A DNA stretch of 28,159 nucleotides, taken from positions 1-28,159 of the IMG/VR virus record IMGVR_UViG_3300023174_000526; one strand, 5' to 3'. Both the position numbers and the translations under genes were made by a program. The stretch comes from a virus. Below are positions 8,704 to 15,983 of this stretch, one piece after another (the stretch's first letter is position 1; every line of letters begins with the position of its first letter). The notes below the pieces were generated by a model. The model worked only from the letters and a program-made list of their open reading frames with translations. It did not search any database and was not told the origin of the DNA.

Positions 8704-9549
8704 TTAAACGTCGTCACGCCATCCAATAAACGACGCATTGAACGGGCGACCGTCGTCTGTGAGGTTGAGATACTTGATCGTTGCTTTCTTTTGGAAGTGA
8801 TAGTTAGGTGCAATATACTCTTCGCGTTCCTCGTCGGTGAAGCCCGTCCCGACCTCAAAGCTTACGCCCCTTGAAGTGATGAACTTAAGTGCGCCTAGCT
8901 TACCTTTGCACTTACCTTCCGTCGAGACGACGCGCCCAATGCATTCGAACTCGTCGTCGAGAAATGCCTTGCGCTTCTGCAGGTTCATCGTCGGGCGGTC
9001 TTTCTCGCCCTGCGGCATATAAGAACCGAACACGCTCTTCAGCATCTGGCCTTCGTAGTTGAGGGCGAGATACTTTTCATAAGCCTTATCGAGATCAATG
9101 CGTGACTTGCAGATTTCCCAGTCTACGAGATACATTCCGGCCGATAAGTAATCGTCGCGGAGAATCTTGTCTAGCATAAGCATACGCGTCATGGCGTTGA
9201 ACTTAGGCTCTACGATGTCGAATGCGTTGAAGGTTATCTTATGGGCATTAGGGCCGGGATGTATGCGAGTGACTGCCACTGCGCTATTGATAGCCTGAAG
9301 GCTCATGCCGTGACAATACAACTCGCCGTCGATGATGTAGTCTGTCTTTGGCGGAACGATGTGCGCGAGGACCAAATCATTCCACCGCTTGCCGTCTCGT
9401 GAATAAAAGCCTTGGCCGGGAAGATACATACATCTTAGGCCGTTAAGCTTTGGCATTGAGATCACGTGGCCAAACTTCGATGCGTCATACACATTAGCGC
9501 GCATGAACGAGGCTGCGATTGATTCGTCTTTTATTTTAATGTCTTGCAT
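8704..9549 (-). CDS. ATP-dependent DNA ligase
   Basis: The 281-residue protein seals nicks by the ligase-adenylate mechanism. Motif I is MPKLNGLR, with K34 as the probable adenylated lysine (KxxGxR). Motif III contains DGELY at 74-78, motif IV is YEGQMLK, and motif V is within NLQKRKAF. The C-terminal part (KGKLGALKF...ATIKYLNLTDDGRPFNASFIGW) fits an OB fold. This is a compact phage-type ligase without extra domains. It lies between the two halves of the DNA polymerase with four-base gaps on each side, so all three are one transcription unit. Confidence 0.9.
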   Translation of the reverse strand: MQDIKIKDESIAASFMRANVYDASKFGHVISMPKLNGLRCMYLPGQGFYSRDGKRWNDLVLAHIVPPKTDYIIDGELYCHGMSLQAINSAVAVTRIHPGPNAHKITFNAFDIVEPKFNAMTRMLMLDKILRDDYLSAGMYLVDWEICKSRIDLDKAYEKYLALNYEGQMLKSVFGSYMPQGEKDRPTMNLQKRKAFLDDEFECIGRVVSTEGKCKGKLGALKFITSRGVSFEVGTGFTDEEREEYIAPNYHFQKKATIKYLNLTDDGRPFNASFIGWRDDV

Positions 9550-9553
9550 AATT

Positions 9554-10984
9554 TTAATATTCCCAAATCCACTGTTGAAATCCTAGCATACCCTTAAGCT
9601 TCACCATACGACGCATCTCGAAGATCACGTCGATGGCTACGTTCTTAGGGTGTTTGATCTTGATCTTATAGAGCGCATCCCCGGCGACAGAGGGTGCGCC
9701 TTTGTCTGTTGTCTTTTCTGGTTTATATCTTAGCTGCTGATGGAGATACTTAACGACCTGATCCGGACTGCCGGGATTGAGGTCGAAGCCAACGAGGATC
9801 TTGAGGACCCTGTTAAGTTGCTTATAGCGTTCTTCACATCGTCTGACTATATACCCTCTTTTAACGGGATCGAAGTGCATTCCGTGGAGAGACATGAAGG
9901 CGTAGTCTGCGAGGGATCGACTAGCTTGATCGACAGAGTCTTGAAGTCCAGCGTCGTTTCGGCAGACTTCAATCTGACCGTAGTAAATCTCTCGGAGGAC
10001 AATAACGTCTTTAACATTGTAAGCGCGGAGCTGCTCAAATTGTGCTCGATTGCGAGGATCAAAGTTCCCTGCTTCATCTTTGTGGAAGGGTCGGTTAGAA
10101 AAAAGCGTTGTTTGATGGGCCAGAGACTTTTCAGCCTCCGGAAAGATTCGATGGCCTGCGACCATGGTGTCATAGATATCATGGCCGAAAGGAATCTTGT
10201 AGAAGGCGGCGAGAAAGCATAGGTCAAAGAGGGCGTTGTGTATGACGACTCTGCGTTTCTTTAGCTCTCTTATGAACCGCGCAAAAAATACAACGCCAAC
10301 GTTAAGATTGCCTCCCCAATCATAAACAGGGATAGAATAAACAGGAGACGCTCCGCACGCGATCGCAAGACAGGTGAGCGTGTTCGTCTTGGGGTGAGTC
10401 TCAATGTCGAAGAAGATTGGACCTTCGTGGTCGAAGACACTTGTGCATTGGTCTGCTCGCTGGCAGTTGTAGACTTGGGGTTCAGGTTGAACTTTTTGCG
10501 GGTCATAAGTTAGGAGTTTCTTGATGTCTTGGGCGAACCAGAAAGAATAGTTACTGCGCTTCGTGGGGCTTGTGCTTTTGCCGTCGTCTTTGTCTAGCGC
10601 ATCTTCATTGTCATTATCTCCATCCAAAGCATCTTCCATAGCCCATGCGTCAACACAGTCTTGCGGCCAATAGGTTACGATGTATTGGGTCTTGTTGGCT
10701 GAGGTATAGACTACGCCGCGAAAGGCATCGAGGGTTTTATCTTTGGCGAGCGGCAGATAATCTAGGGCTTTGGCTCCGGCAAAGATGATCTTCTTGATTC
10801 CGCTTGGCTTGTTGGAGTTCTTGAAGAAGTCGTCTGCAAAGGTTACAAAAATAGCAGATGGATTATCCAAGTCAAGATTATGATGAGCCAACACAGAACG
10901 AACAAAATCTCCGGCGGGTCCGAGAAGGATGCCGTTGTTTTCTTTATCAAATCGCGAAGGTCCATGGAGTACGAGGGCTATCAT
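9554..10984 (-). CDS. polA (N-terminal part): Family A DNA polymerase, N-terminal half: UDG-like domain, 3'-5' exonuclease and thumb
   Basis: The 476-residue protein has a proofreading exonuclease with Exo I DIET (D193, E195), Exo II NALFD (N250-D254) and Exo III YNVKD (Y322, D326). A thumb-like segment (GSPDQVVKYLHQQL...KLKGMLGFQQW) ends the protein just where the palm should start; the palm is encoded at 7705-8700. Residues 1-110 (NNGILLGPAGDFVRSVL, KKIIFAGAKAL, RG, YIVTYWPQ) resemble the uracil-DNA-glycosylase fold found at the N-terminus of some phage polymerases, but catalytic residues are not clear. An acidic linker (118-135) follows. Two hairpins precede the gene and no sigma-54 site is evident. 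Confidence 0.88.
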   Translation of the reverse strand: MIALVLHGPSRFDKENNGILLGPAGDFVRSVLAHHNLDLDNPSAIFVTFADDFFKNSNKPSGIKKIIFAGAKALDYLPLAKDKTLDAFRGVVYTSANKTQYIVTYWPQDCVDAWAMEDALDGDNDNEDALDKDDGKSTSPTKRSNYSFWFAQDIKKLLTYDPQKVQPEPQVYNCQRADQCTSVFDHEGPIFFDIETHPKTNTLTCLAIACGASPVYSIPVYDWGGNLNVGVVFFARFIRELKKRRVVIHNALFDLCFLAAFYKIPFGHDIYDTMVAGHRIFPEAEKSLAHQTTLFSNRPFHKDEAGNFDPRNRAQFEQLRAYNVKDVIVLREIYYGQIEVCRNDAGLQDSVDQASRSLADYAFMSLHGMHFDPVKRGYIVRRCEERYKQLNRVLKILVGFDLNPGSPDQVVKYLHQQLRYKPEKTTDKGAPSVAGDALYKIKIKHPKNVAIDVIFEMRRMVKLKGMLGFQQWIWEY

Positions 10985-11004
10985 TAGGTGGTTAATTTTA
11001 GAGA

Positions 11005-11034
11005 AAATAAAAGGCAGACTTTATCCGGTCTGCC
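11005..11034 (-). terminator. Hairpin with T-rich tail just before the polymerase gene
   Basis: GGCAGAC / GTCTGCC (stem 11013-11019 and 11028-11034) is followed in the leftward direction by TTTTATTTTC. It looks like a rho-independent terminator but ends only ~20-30 bases before the polymerase ATG, so it could act as an attenuator or as an RNA processing or protein-binding site. Confidence 0.6.
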
Positions 11035-11059
11035 AGCGGTGCGATTGGGGATATGTCTT

Positions 11060-11102
11060 ACAAAAGAAACCTCTTAGAAAGTCTCGCGGTCTCTCTAAGA
11101 GG
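11060..11102 (-). terminator. Rho-independent terminator after the 171-residue protein gene
   Basis: A 9-bp stem, CCTCTTAGA / TCTAAGAGG (11070-11078 and 11094-11102), is followed in the leftward direction by TTTCTTTTG. It lies 40 bases after the stop codon of the gene at 11142-11657. Confidence 0.75.
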
Positions 11103-11141
11103 CGCATGTCTACTCGATAGTAACCATTCTATCTGATAGAC

Positions 11142-11657
11142 TTAAAATGCAGACAGGAGAGAGGCAACGCCTTTGACCTGCGAGAAATCAAACTGAGTGT
11201 TGTATCGCTTGATGATAGCCTCACCGTTCTCGTCGCGCTTGGCGAACTTGATATCGCGGCTGTTGGAGGGATCGTCGCTGACATACTCGGGCTGAGACTG
11301 AACGAGCATATTGAAGGCGTGACCTTGCAGAGTGGACAGAACCTCAGCCACATCTACGTCGGAGTAATCTTCGGGGAGATTGTCATACAGACCGACAACC
11401 TGCAGCGGCGCGGCAAGAAGCTCAAGCGCAGAGTCCACGCCGTTCTTGTTCTCTAACATGATGTACATATTGCCCTTCGAACCGAGGGTCTTATAGGTTG
11501 TACCGTTGGCGATAGCAGTCTCGGGCGCAACGATCTCGCACTCACAGACAACCATCTTGAATCCCTTACCGCTCTGGCGGGTCTCGGTGCGGTGGACAAG
11601 AACCTTGTACACGTTGGCGGGGATGAATCCGATCTTGACTTCAGTACCTTTTTTCAT
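11142..11657 (-). CDS. Putative ssDNA-binding / DUF669-like phage protein
   Basis: The frame is open further upstream, but the start at 11657 is chosen because a sigma-54-type promoter lies at 11715-11730 and its predicted start (11704) is inside the longer frame. The 171-residue product has a strand-rich N-terminal part (VKIGFIPANVYKVLVHRTETRQSGKGFKMVVCECEIV), an acidic middle (DNLPEDYSDVDVAEVL) and a C-terminal FDFSQVKGV. The early strand pattern with SGKGFKM is like DUF669/ssDNA-binding proteins encoded beside phage recombinases. It is next to a Sak4-like ATPase and Cas4-like nuclease, which supports a ssDNA role. The leader is A/C-rich without a Shine-Dalgarno sequence. Function is tentative. 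Confidence 0.55.
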   Translation of the reverse strand: MKKGTEVKIGFIPANVYKVLVHRTETRQSGKGFKMVVCECEIVAPETAIANGTTYKTLGSKGNMYIMLENKNGVDSALELLAAPLQVVGLYDNLPEDYSDVDVAEVLSTLQGHAFNMLVQSQPEYVSDDPSNSRDIKFAKRDENGEAIIKRYNTQFDFSQVKGVASLLSAF

Positions 11658-11714
11658 TTTAGTTTTGTTTGTTTGTTTGTTATTGACTAACACTATCACC
11701 GACAAATGGGGAGG

Positions 11715-11730
11715 AGCTTTCTGTGGGCCA
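11715..11730 (-). promoter_or_regulatory. Putative sigma-54 promoter (TGGCCCACAGAAAGCT)
   Basis: TGGC and GC have exact -24/-12 spacing on the minus strand. It begins five bases after the stop of the Sak4-like ATPase gene and is 58 bases upstream of the ATG at 11657; the predicted start is near 11704. It shares TGGCCCA and AAAGCTCC with the site at 7686-7701. Confidence 0.7.
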
Positions 11731-11734
11731 ATTC

Positions 11735-12436
11735 TTAAGGCTTCAGAAGTTCTACTGCTACTTTGTTCAACGCCTTGACTACGCAATTCTCCATGGGATT
11801 AGGCAAGCCCCAGAAGATAGGAGTCTTCGCGGTGGTCACGCCGTCGGTCTGCGTGGCGAAGAAGTATTGGATTGTGTCGCTGCCTTTTTCCTTCTTAGCA
11901 TAGACAGACCACACAGCGAGGCACTCAGACTCGATGCCTTTGTTTGCCCACTCTTTACCTTGGACATAGAGACGGCGGCGAGTTGTCATGCTGCCATCGA
12001 GGCCTTGAATAGGAACGATCTCTTCGAGGCCAGTGATGATCACGGTTTTATCCAACGACTTGAGGTTAGTACACAACGCTTGAATGCCATCGTTGTAGTT
12101 CTTCCAGATGTCAAAGCCCTTGTAGATTTGTTCACATTTAACTTGCAACTGATCAATCGCGGCGGTGATAGAGTCGATCACGACGAGATCTTTCGTGGTG
12201 TCTTTCTTCAGCTTGTTTAGCTCGACCGTGAGCTTATCATAGCTGTCGATCGGAACGACGAGCTTGTCGTCGCGCACACGAAAGGGCATACCTTTTCGCT
12301 CGGCATCGAAGATGACTGTGCGCGCGGGATCTACGTTGCGGAAGGATGTAGACTTGCCGCAACCACTCGGACCCACGAGGGCGATTAGGGTTCGTGGCCA
12401 TTTAGGATTTTGTTTTTCTACAGGGATTGTTTCCAT
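11735..12436 (-). CDS. RecA-fold ATPase, Sak4-like recombination protein
   Basis: The 233-residue protein has Walker A GPSGCGKST (22-30) and Walker B LVVIDSI with D88. Size, single RecA-like core and the sequence after Walker A (VIFDAERKG) fit the phage ATPase group that includes Sak4-type single-strand annealing/recombination proteins. It follows a Cas4/RecB-like nuclease in the same operon with a 19-bp gap and precedes a possible ssDNA-binding protein, a typical phage recombination set. No Shine-Dalgarno sequence is seen; the leader is A/T-rich. It could instead be another phage P-loop protein of unknown role. Confidence 0.65.
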   Translation of the reverse strand: METIPVEKQNPKWPRTLIALVGPSGCGKSTSFRNVDPARTVIFDAERKGMPFRVRDDKLVVPIDSYDKLTVELNKLKKDTTKDLVVIDSITAAIDQLQVKCEQIYKGFDIWKNYNDGIQALCTNLKSLDKTVIITGLEEIVPIQGLDGSMTTRRRLYVQGKEWANKGIESECLAVWSVYAKKEKGSDTIQYFFATQTDGVTTAKTPIFWGLPNPMENCVVKALNKVAVELLKP

Positions 12437-12455
12437 ATGTTTTATTTTATTTTAC

Positions 12456-13382
12456 TCACCAAAGTAGAGGCTGATACTTAGTTATAGAACACTCCGACAA
12501 AAATAGTTCAAGCTGCACGGCGTTCTGTGCAAAGCAGATACGCTTGAAAGGACAGCTCGGGCAGGCATTGCAAGCCTTGCCGCTAGGCGGCGGGAGCTTA
12601 TCGTGGGCCAAGGCTTCGTTGATATCGTTGGAGAATGTGTCGATCTTATCTTTAATCTCGACCCCAAACTCTGTGAGTTGCTCCTCAGTGAAGCTCCAGT
12701 CTGGGCCAAGCCTCCACGCTGGGGCTGGCAGAGAGATCTGTACGATCAAAGTGCGGATCACCATGCGGCGATACCATGCAGAGTTTGCATAGTTGATATC
12801 GTCGCGGAAGATATCATAGGCAAACTTGTTGAAGATATAGTAGTAGAAAGAAAACTGCGTGTCGCCTTCATAGCCCGCGACTGCGTCTTTAAATGCGTAC
12901 TTGCGTGTGGTCTTATAGTCGGTGATCTGAACGATCCCGGCGGGCGTTACAGATAGCACGTCTACTGTGCCCATGTATGCGAAGCCCGGTCGGTCGACGA
13001 CTGGGATGTTGAAGTGAAACTCAGCTCCTCGATTGTCTCCGAACTTTAGAGGCTGTGGGAGAGAAGACAAAGGCGCAGCGGTTAGGGCTTTGCGAATCTG
13101 ATCTTGATCCTTTACTGGAAGGTTCTTCTCCTTCGCCGCTTTGAACGCCTCCATACAGGCATCTTGCCACTTCTCTCCGCTGCGATCAAAGGCTACGTTC
13201 TCTGCGAACTTATGGATGATCTTGCCGACGGTCAAGGCGGTGATGTCTTCGGTGGGCTTGAGGCCGAGGAAGACTGTGAAGAACCAACGGCGCGGACACG
13301 CTGAGATCTTTAGGCCAGAAGCGTTGATTGGAATGACAGAGGGAATGCCTTCGTTCGGCAGATCTTTATAGGATAGTTTCAT
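12456..13382 (-). CDS. PD-(D/E)XK nuclease with Fe-S cluster (Cas4/RecB-like)
   Basis: The 308-residue protein has the RecB-family nuclease signature: an H57 in GKIIHKF, E121, D141 in GTVDVLSV, D155-x-K157 in ITDYKTTR, and a QxxxY motif in QFSFYYY near 177. Four cysteines placed as in Cas4/AddB nucleases, C29 (ACPRRW) and C274-x2-C277-x5-C283 near the C-terminus, suggest a 4Fe-4S cluster that staples the fold; C271 is an additional candidate. It probably resects DNA ends for phage recombination with the neighbouring RecA-fold ATPase. Its start overlaps the end of the methyltransferase gene by 17 bp. Confidence 0.82.
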   Translation of the reverse strand: MKLSYKDLPNEGIPSVIPINASGLKISACPRRWFFTVFLGLKPTEDITALTVGKIIHKFAENVAFDRSGEKWQDACMEAFKAAKEKNLPVKDQDQIRKALTAAPLSSLPQPLKFGDNRGAEFHFNIPVVDRPGFAYMGTVDVLSVTPAGIVQITDYKTTRKYAFKDAVAGYEGDTQFSFYYYIFNKFAYDIFRDDINYANSAWYRRMVIRTLIVQISLPAPAWRLGPDWSFTEEQLTEFGVEIKDKIDTFSNDINEALAHDKLPPPSGKACNACPSCPFKRICFAQNAVQLELFLSECSITKYQPLLW

Positions 13383-13989
13383 TGAGGATTTGGGATTTGT
13401 ATAACACCGAATAGTGAGATTCGTCGTTGAGGTTTTGAGGATTGCTTACTGTTTGTATCACTGGCACCCAGGCATTCGTTGCCCCGATGAGGTTATACAT
13501 ATTCACACCGCCGATTTGTTTGTCAAAATTTCTACAGAAATCATTATAACTTCGCGTATGTGTGAAAAAATATTTACATCGCGTGGCAAGTTTCAACAAG
13601 CAATAGATCACTTCATTAGGTGGCATGTGTTGCATTACTGTCACCTCATAGAGAAGATCATATTTATCGGAAAGCTTATTCAGATCATCAAACAATAGAT
13701 TCTTAACCGGAGTCCGCATAAGCATTTCAGGCAGATCATATCCGTGAACTACTCTAAATAGTTTCTGAAGATAAGATTGATTGCGCCCAAAGCCCACTCC
13801 GAAATCGAGAACTTTATCTGTTGCATTTATATTTTTGAGAAAAGAAAATATCGCTTGATCAATTTCTTGATGGCTAGTATATGATTGCGTTATTGTGTTC
13901 CAAGAAACATGAAGATTTTGTGCGATTCCATCATGCGTAGAATTTTTTATAAAGGATTGCCAACCGTCTTTTTGAAAGTTTAGATTCAT
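13366..13989 (-). CDS. SAM-dependent methyltransferase, AT-rich
   Basis: The 207-residue protein has class I methyltransferase motif I (VLDFGVGFGRN, 60-70), then an acidic strand end (VHGYDLPEM) and a DLLYEVTVMQHM stretch typical of the region after motif II/III. No DPPY-type motif is seen, so it is unlikely to be a classic adenine DNA methyltransferase; the substrate is unknown. Base composition is clearly more AT-rich than its neighbours, which suggests recent acquisition. It is first in the operon leading to the nuclease and Sak4-like ATPase, with a possible sigma-54 promoter 12 bases or so before the predicted leader. Confidence 0.65.
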   Translation of the reverse strand: MNLNFQKDGWQSFIKNSTHDGIAQNLHVSWNTITQSYTSHQEIDQAIFSFLKNINATDKVLDFGVGFGRNQSYLQKLFRVVHGYDLPEMLMRTPVKNLLFDDLNKLSDKYDLLYEVTVMQHMPPNEVIYCLLKLATRCKYFFTHTRSYNDFCRNFDKQIGGVNMYNLIGATNAWVPVIQTVSNPQNLNDESHYSVLYKSQILNETIL

Positions 13990-14011
13990 AATTAAAGGAG
14001 AGGGCTTTTTA

Positions 14012-14027
14012 GGCTAACCCCAAGCCA
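14012..14027 (-). promoter_or_regulatory. Possible sigma-54 promoter (TGGCTTGGGGTTAGCC)
   Basis: GG and GC have exact -24/-12 spacing on the minus strand, four bases after the stop of the 73-residue gene and with a predicted start near 14001, twelve bases before the methyltransferase ATG. The spacer is G-rich and the segment can also form a weak GGCT/AGCC hairpin, so this is less certain than the other sites. Confidence 0.5.
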
Positions 14028-14030
14028 AGA

Positions 14031-14252
14031 TTATTTTTTGAACTTAAAGTTCTGTGTCTGATTGATGATGGCTTGAACGTCTATGCCTTTAAGCAGAGGG
14101 TCGTTAAGGAGCGAAGCGAGATCGGTGCCGGTCGGGCGTGTATGGGGAAAATGCTGAAGGAGAAAGCGTTCGAGTTCTTTGTCTGTCATCTCTTCGACTG
14201 GCTTTGGTAGGCCGAGAAGGAGATCGAGTTCGTTGAGAGATTGATTGCTCAT
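14031..14252 (-). CDS. Small hypothetical protein
   Basis: The 73-residue acidic N-terminal part (NELDLLLGLPKPVEEMTDKELERFLLQHF) is probably helical; the C-terminus ends with a basic NFKFKK. No family is recognised. It is the last gene of the long leftward operon that begins with rpoN, and its stop is immediately followed by the possible promoter of the next operon. Confidence 0.55.
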   Translation of the reverse strand: MSNQSLNELDLLLGLPKPVEEMTDKELERFLLQHFPHTRPTGTDLASLLNDPLLKGIDVQAIINQTQNFKFKK

Positions 14253-14255
14253 AGG

Positions 14256-14471
14256 TTATAGAACAATACAACAAAGTTTCTTGTGAATGATGAAGGTATC
14301 TGTTATATCCTTGCGAGCTTCTTCTGGCGTGGGATATAGCATACCTGAGAACCACTGTCCGTTCATGCTGTATTGATAGCAATAGAAGTAATGCTTCTTT
14401 GGCGCTGCGCGTTCTTCTTCTACGACGGTGGCGTTGATGGGGATCTCATTGGTGGTTTCTATAGTCTTCAT
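14256..14471 (-). CDS. Small hypothetical protein with aromatic core
   Basis: The frame is open further upstream inside the lytic-transglycosylase-like gene, but the internal ATG at 14471 gives a 71-residue product overlapping that gene by only 26 bp and is the more likely start. The segment HYFYCYQYSMNGQWFSGMLYPTPEEARKDI resembles a small beta-rich domain, followed by a short helix and a hydrophobic C-terminus. No function is recognised. Confidence 0.5.
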   Translation of the reverse strand: MKTIETTNEIPINATVVEEERAAPKKHYFYCYQYSMNGQWFSGMLYPTPEEARKDITDTFIIHKKLCCIVL

Positions 14472-14892
14472 ATAGGTTTGTAAATCTGTCCGCTCTTTGT
14501 CTGATAGTGCTCGGGAGTTTAGCAAGAGTGTAATCTCTGCGGGCGTAAGCTGTAAGTCCAATATTCCACGCGGCGTAAACATCCCGTGGGTTTGGATGCT
14601 TGGTTCCTTGGGCGAGGCAGAGCTTGAGTTCAAGCCAGCATAGATGCGCCTTAGCGCAGCGCCTCGCTTCTGCTGGAACATGGCGCATATCTTTCTCGTC
14701 AGGGAAATGCTGTCGCCAGACGGCGCGTTTGATTTGATAGCGTGAGAGTTCACCGTGTCGGCCTTTGGCTTTGTCATTGTCGTTGCTTTCGATTTGGCTG
14801 ATCGCCCTTAATTTAGCATCGAAGTCTTGATGCAGCGCAATGAGTGTTGTTTCCGTGGCGAGGATTGTTATGGCTAGCATAAGAGATTTCAT
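14446..14892 (-). CDS. Lytic transglycosylase / lysozyme-like protein with signal-like N-terminus
   Basis: The 148-residue protein has a hydrophobic N-terminus (MKSLMLAITILATE, residues 1-20) that could be a signal peptide or anchor. LRAISQIESND places a candidate catalytic E35 as in SLT-type transglycosylases; GRHGELSRYQI (44-54) and VYAAWNIGLTAY (105-116) match the later family blocks (G..G..Q and AYNAG-like). It would cleave peptidoglycan. A wall-degrading enzyme inside the leftward, non-structural block is unusual; it might serve lysis or superinfection functions. It overlaps its upstream neighbour by 4 bp. Confidence 0.6.
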   Translation of the reverse strand: MKSLMLAITILATETTLIALHQDFDAKLRAISQIESNDNDKAKGRHGELSRYQIKRAVWRQHFPDEKDMRHVPAEARRCAKAHLCWLELKLCLAQGTKHPNPRDVYAAWNIGLTAYARRDYTLAKLPSTIRQRADRFTNLYEDYRNHQ

Positions 14893-15302
14893 AGCGGTGG
14901 CCAGAAGTAAGGTAGATTGTCTGGGACATTTGGAAAGTGTGGTCTGTAGTAGTCTGCTTTCTTGCGGATCAGATTACTCTGATGCGTCTTGTGTAGATAA
15001 GACCCGAGCCAATGAGGCTGGATGACGTAAGGATATGTGAGAATCTCTTTCTCGAAATGAGGGAGTAAGCTGTCTTGATAGCCACGGCGGCGTGCTTCTT
15101 GACAGATCTTGATGGAGTACAGACAGAGCCACGCTGGATAGTTTTTAACCATCTTGACGGCGGGATGACTGCGCCAGCCAGTTGACTTGCCTTGGATTGT
15201 GTTGAGAATTTGATAGCTCTCGACCCTTTGTTTCATGAGTCGCTGGGTATCTAGCACGCGAGCAGACTGTTCGATGTCTGCGTAGGGTAGGAAGATTTGC
15301 AT
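14889..15302 (-). CDS. Pyrimidine-dimer-DNA-glycosylase-like protein (MSMEG_6728-type)
   Basis: The 137-residue protein matches a conserved small family annotated from a distant relation to pyrimidine dimer DNA glycosylases: MQIFLPYADIEQSARVLD, QRLMKQRVESYQIL, GWRSHPAVKMVKNYPAWL, then SNLIRKKADYYRPHF and a C-terminal PYFWPP. Members begin with this FLPY...SA..LD..RL.KQR...QIL pattern. Repair activity has not been shown for most members, so a role in repair of UV or other base damage is inference. The start has an A-rich leader and no Shine-Dalgarno sequence. It overlaps the transglycosylase-like gene by 4 bp. Confidence 0.65.
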   Translation of the reverse strand: MQIFLPYADIEQSARVLDTQRLMKQRVESYQILNTIQGKSTGWRSHPAVKMVKNYPAWLCLYSIKICQEARRRGYQDSLLPHFEKEILTYPYVIQPHWLGSYLHKTHQSNLIRKKADYYRPHFPNVPDNLPYFWPPL

Positions 15303-15323
15303 TTTGTGGTTGTGTTTTATTTA

Positions 15324-15983
15324 TCACTCCAGACCCTTCAACATCTCCTCACTCATCTTCATCGCGATGAGTTCGGTGGGCGTGGTCTCGATGATGATTG
15401 TGTTGTCCTGCATGGCGAGTTGACGGGCGAACTTCTCCGCACTTGAAGTATAGTTCTGCCAGCTTGCCTGTGATCCGATCTCGCCGCTGTTGACGAATGA
15501 GATGATCTCTTCGCGGAAGATCTCTTCGTTGAATGTAAAGGGATCTTCATCGCTGCCGCCCATCAGCGGAGTCATTGCGTCGAGGATATTATCCACAGGT
15601 TCGACGAGTTCGATGATGAGGTTGACTTTGCGCACAGAGATCTGGACTTTCTCGGAGAGCTCAGACACGAGAGGGATATCGTCTTCGTGGATTTGGCCAC
15701 GAAGAATCCCTGCGCCCTTGTCTACGAGGAATGCTTTGCCCTGTGACAGGCGAGCACGTACAGTTTGAGGCTGCTGTCTTAGCGTGAGTGTGTTGATTGT
15801 AGCTTTCTTAGAAGGGATCTTACTCAACTTCACGACCATCTGCGCGAACTGAATCGCGTGCTTTAGATCATAGTATGGCCAGCCTTGCTTGCGCTCGGTC
15901 TTGTTGAGTAGATGGTCGGCTTGCTTCATCAAGTCGACTGGGTCGTGTTGGGGTGGTGGATTTGTTGGGGTGAATATGTTCAT
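15324..15983 (-). CDS. Hypothetical phage protein
   Basis: The 219-residue protein has a Pro-rich start (MNIFTPTNPPPQHDP), basic and helical middle parts (KKATINTLTLRQQPQTVRARLSQGKAFL) and an acidic second half with a likely coiled or helical region. No family is recognised. Its first four codons (MNIF) match those of the SF2 helicase gene at 20871, which may reflect a shared initiation region rather than homology. The leader is A-rich with no Shine-Dalgarno sequence. It overlaps the upstream coiled-coil gene by 4 bp. Confidence 0.6.
   Translation of the reverse strand: MNIFTPTNPPPQHDPVDLMKQADHLLNKTERKQGWPYYDLKHAIQFAQMVVKLSKIPSKKATINTLTLRQQPQTVRARLSQGKAFLVDKGAGILRGQIHEDDIPLVSELSEKVQISVRKVNLIIELVEPVDNILDAMTPLMGGSDEDPFTFNEEIFREEIISFVNSGEIGSQASWQNYTSSAEKFARQLAMQDNTIIIETTPTELIAMKMSEEMLKGLE

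Noticed and set aside
9740-10222. Rightward 160-codon frame opposite the polymerase exonuclease half
   Set aside because: It is antisense to a clearly conserved exonuclease domain and has no motif or promoter of its own.
11142-11786. 214-codon version of the putative ssDNA-binding protein
   Set aside because: The extra N-terminal part overlaps the ATPase gene and the promoter at 11715-11730; its residues look random.
14256-14777. 173-codon leftward frame over the transglycosylase-like gene
   Set aside because: Its first two thirds lie out of frame within that gene and look like a shadow; only the last 71 codons are retained.
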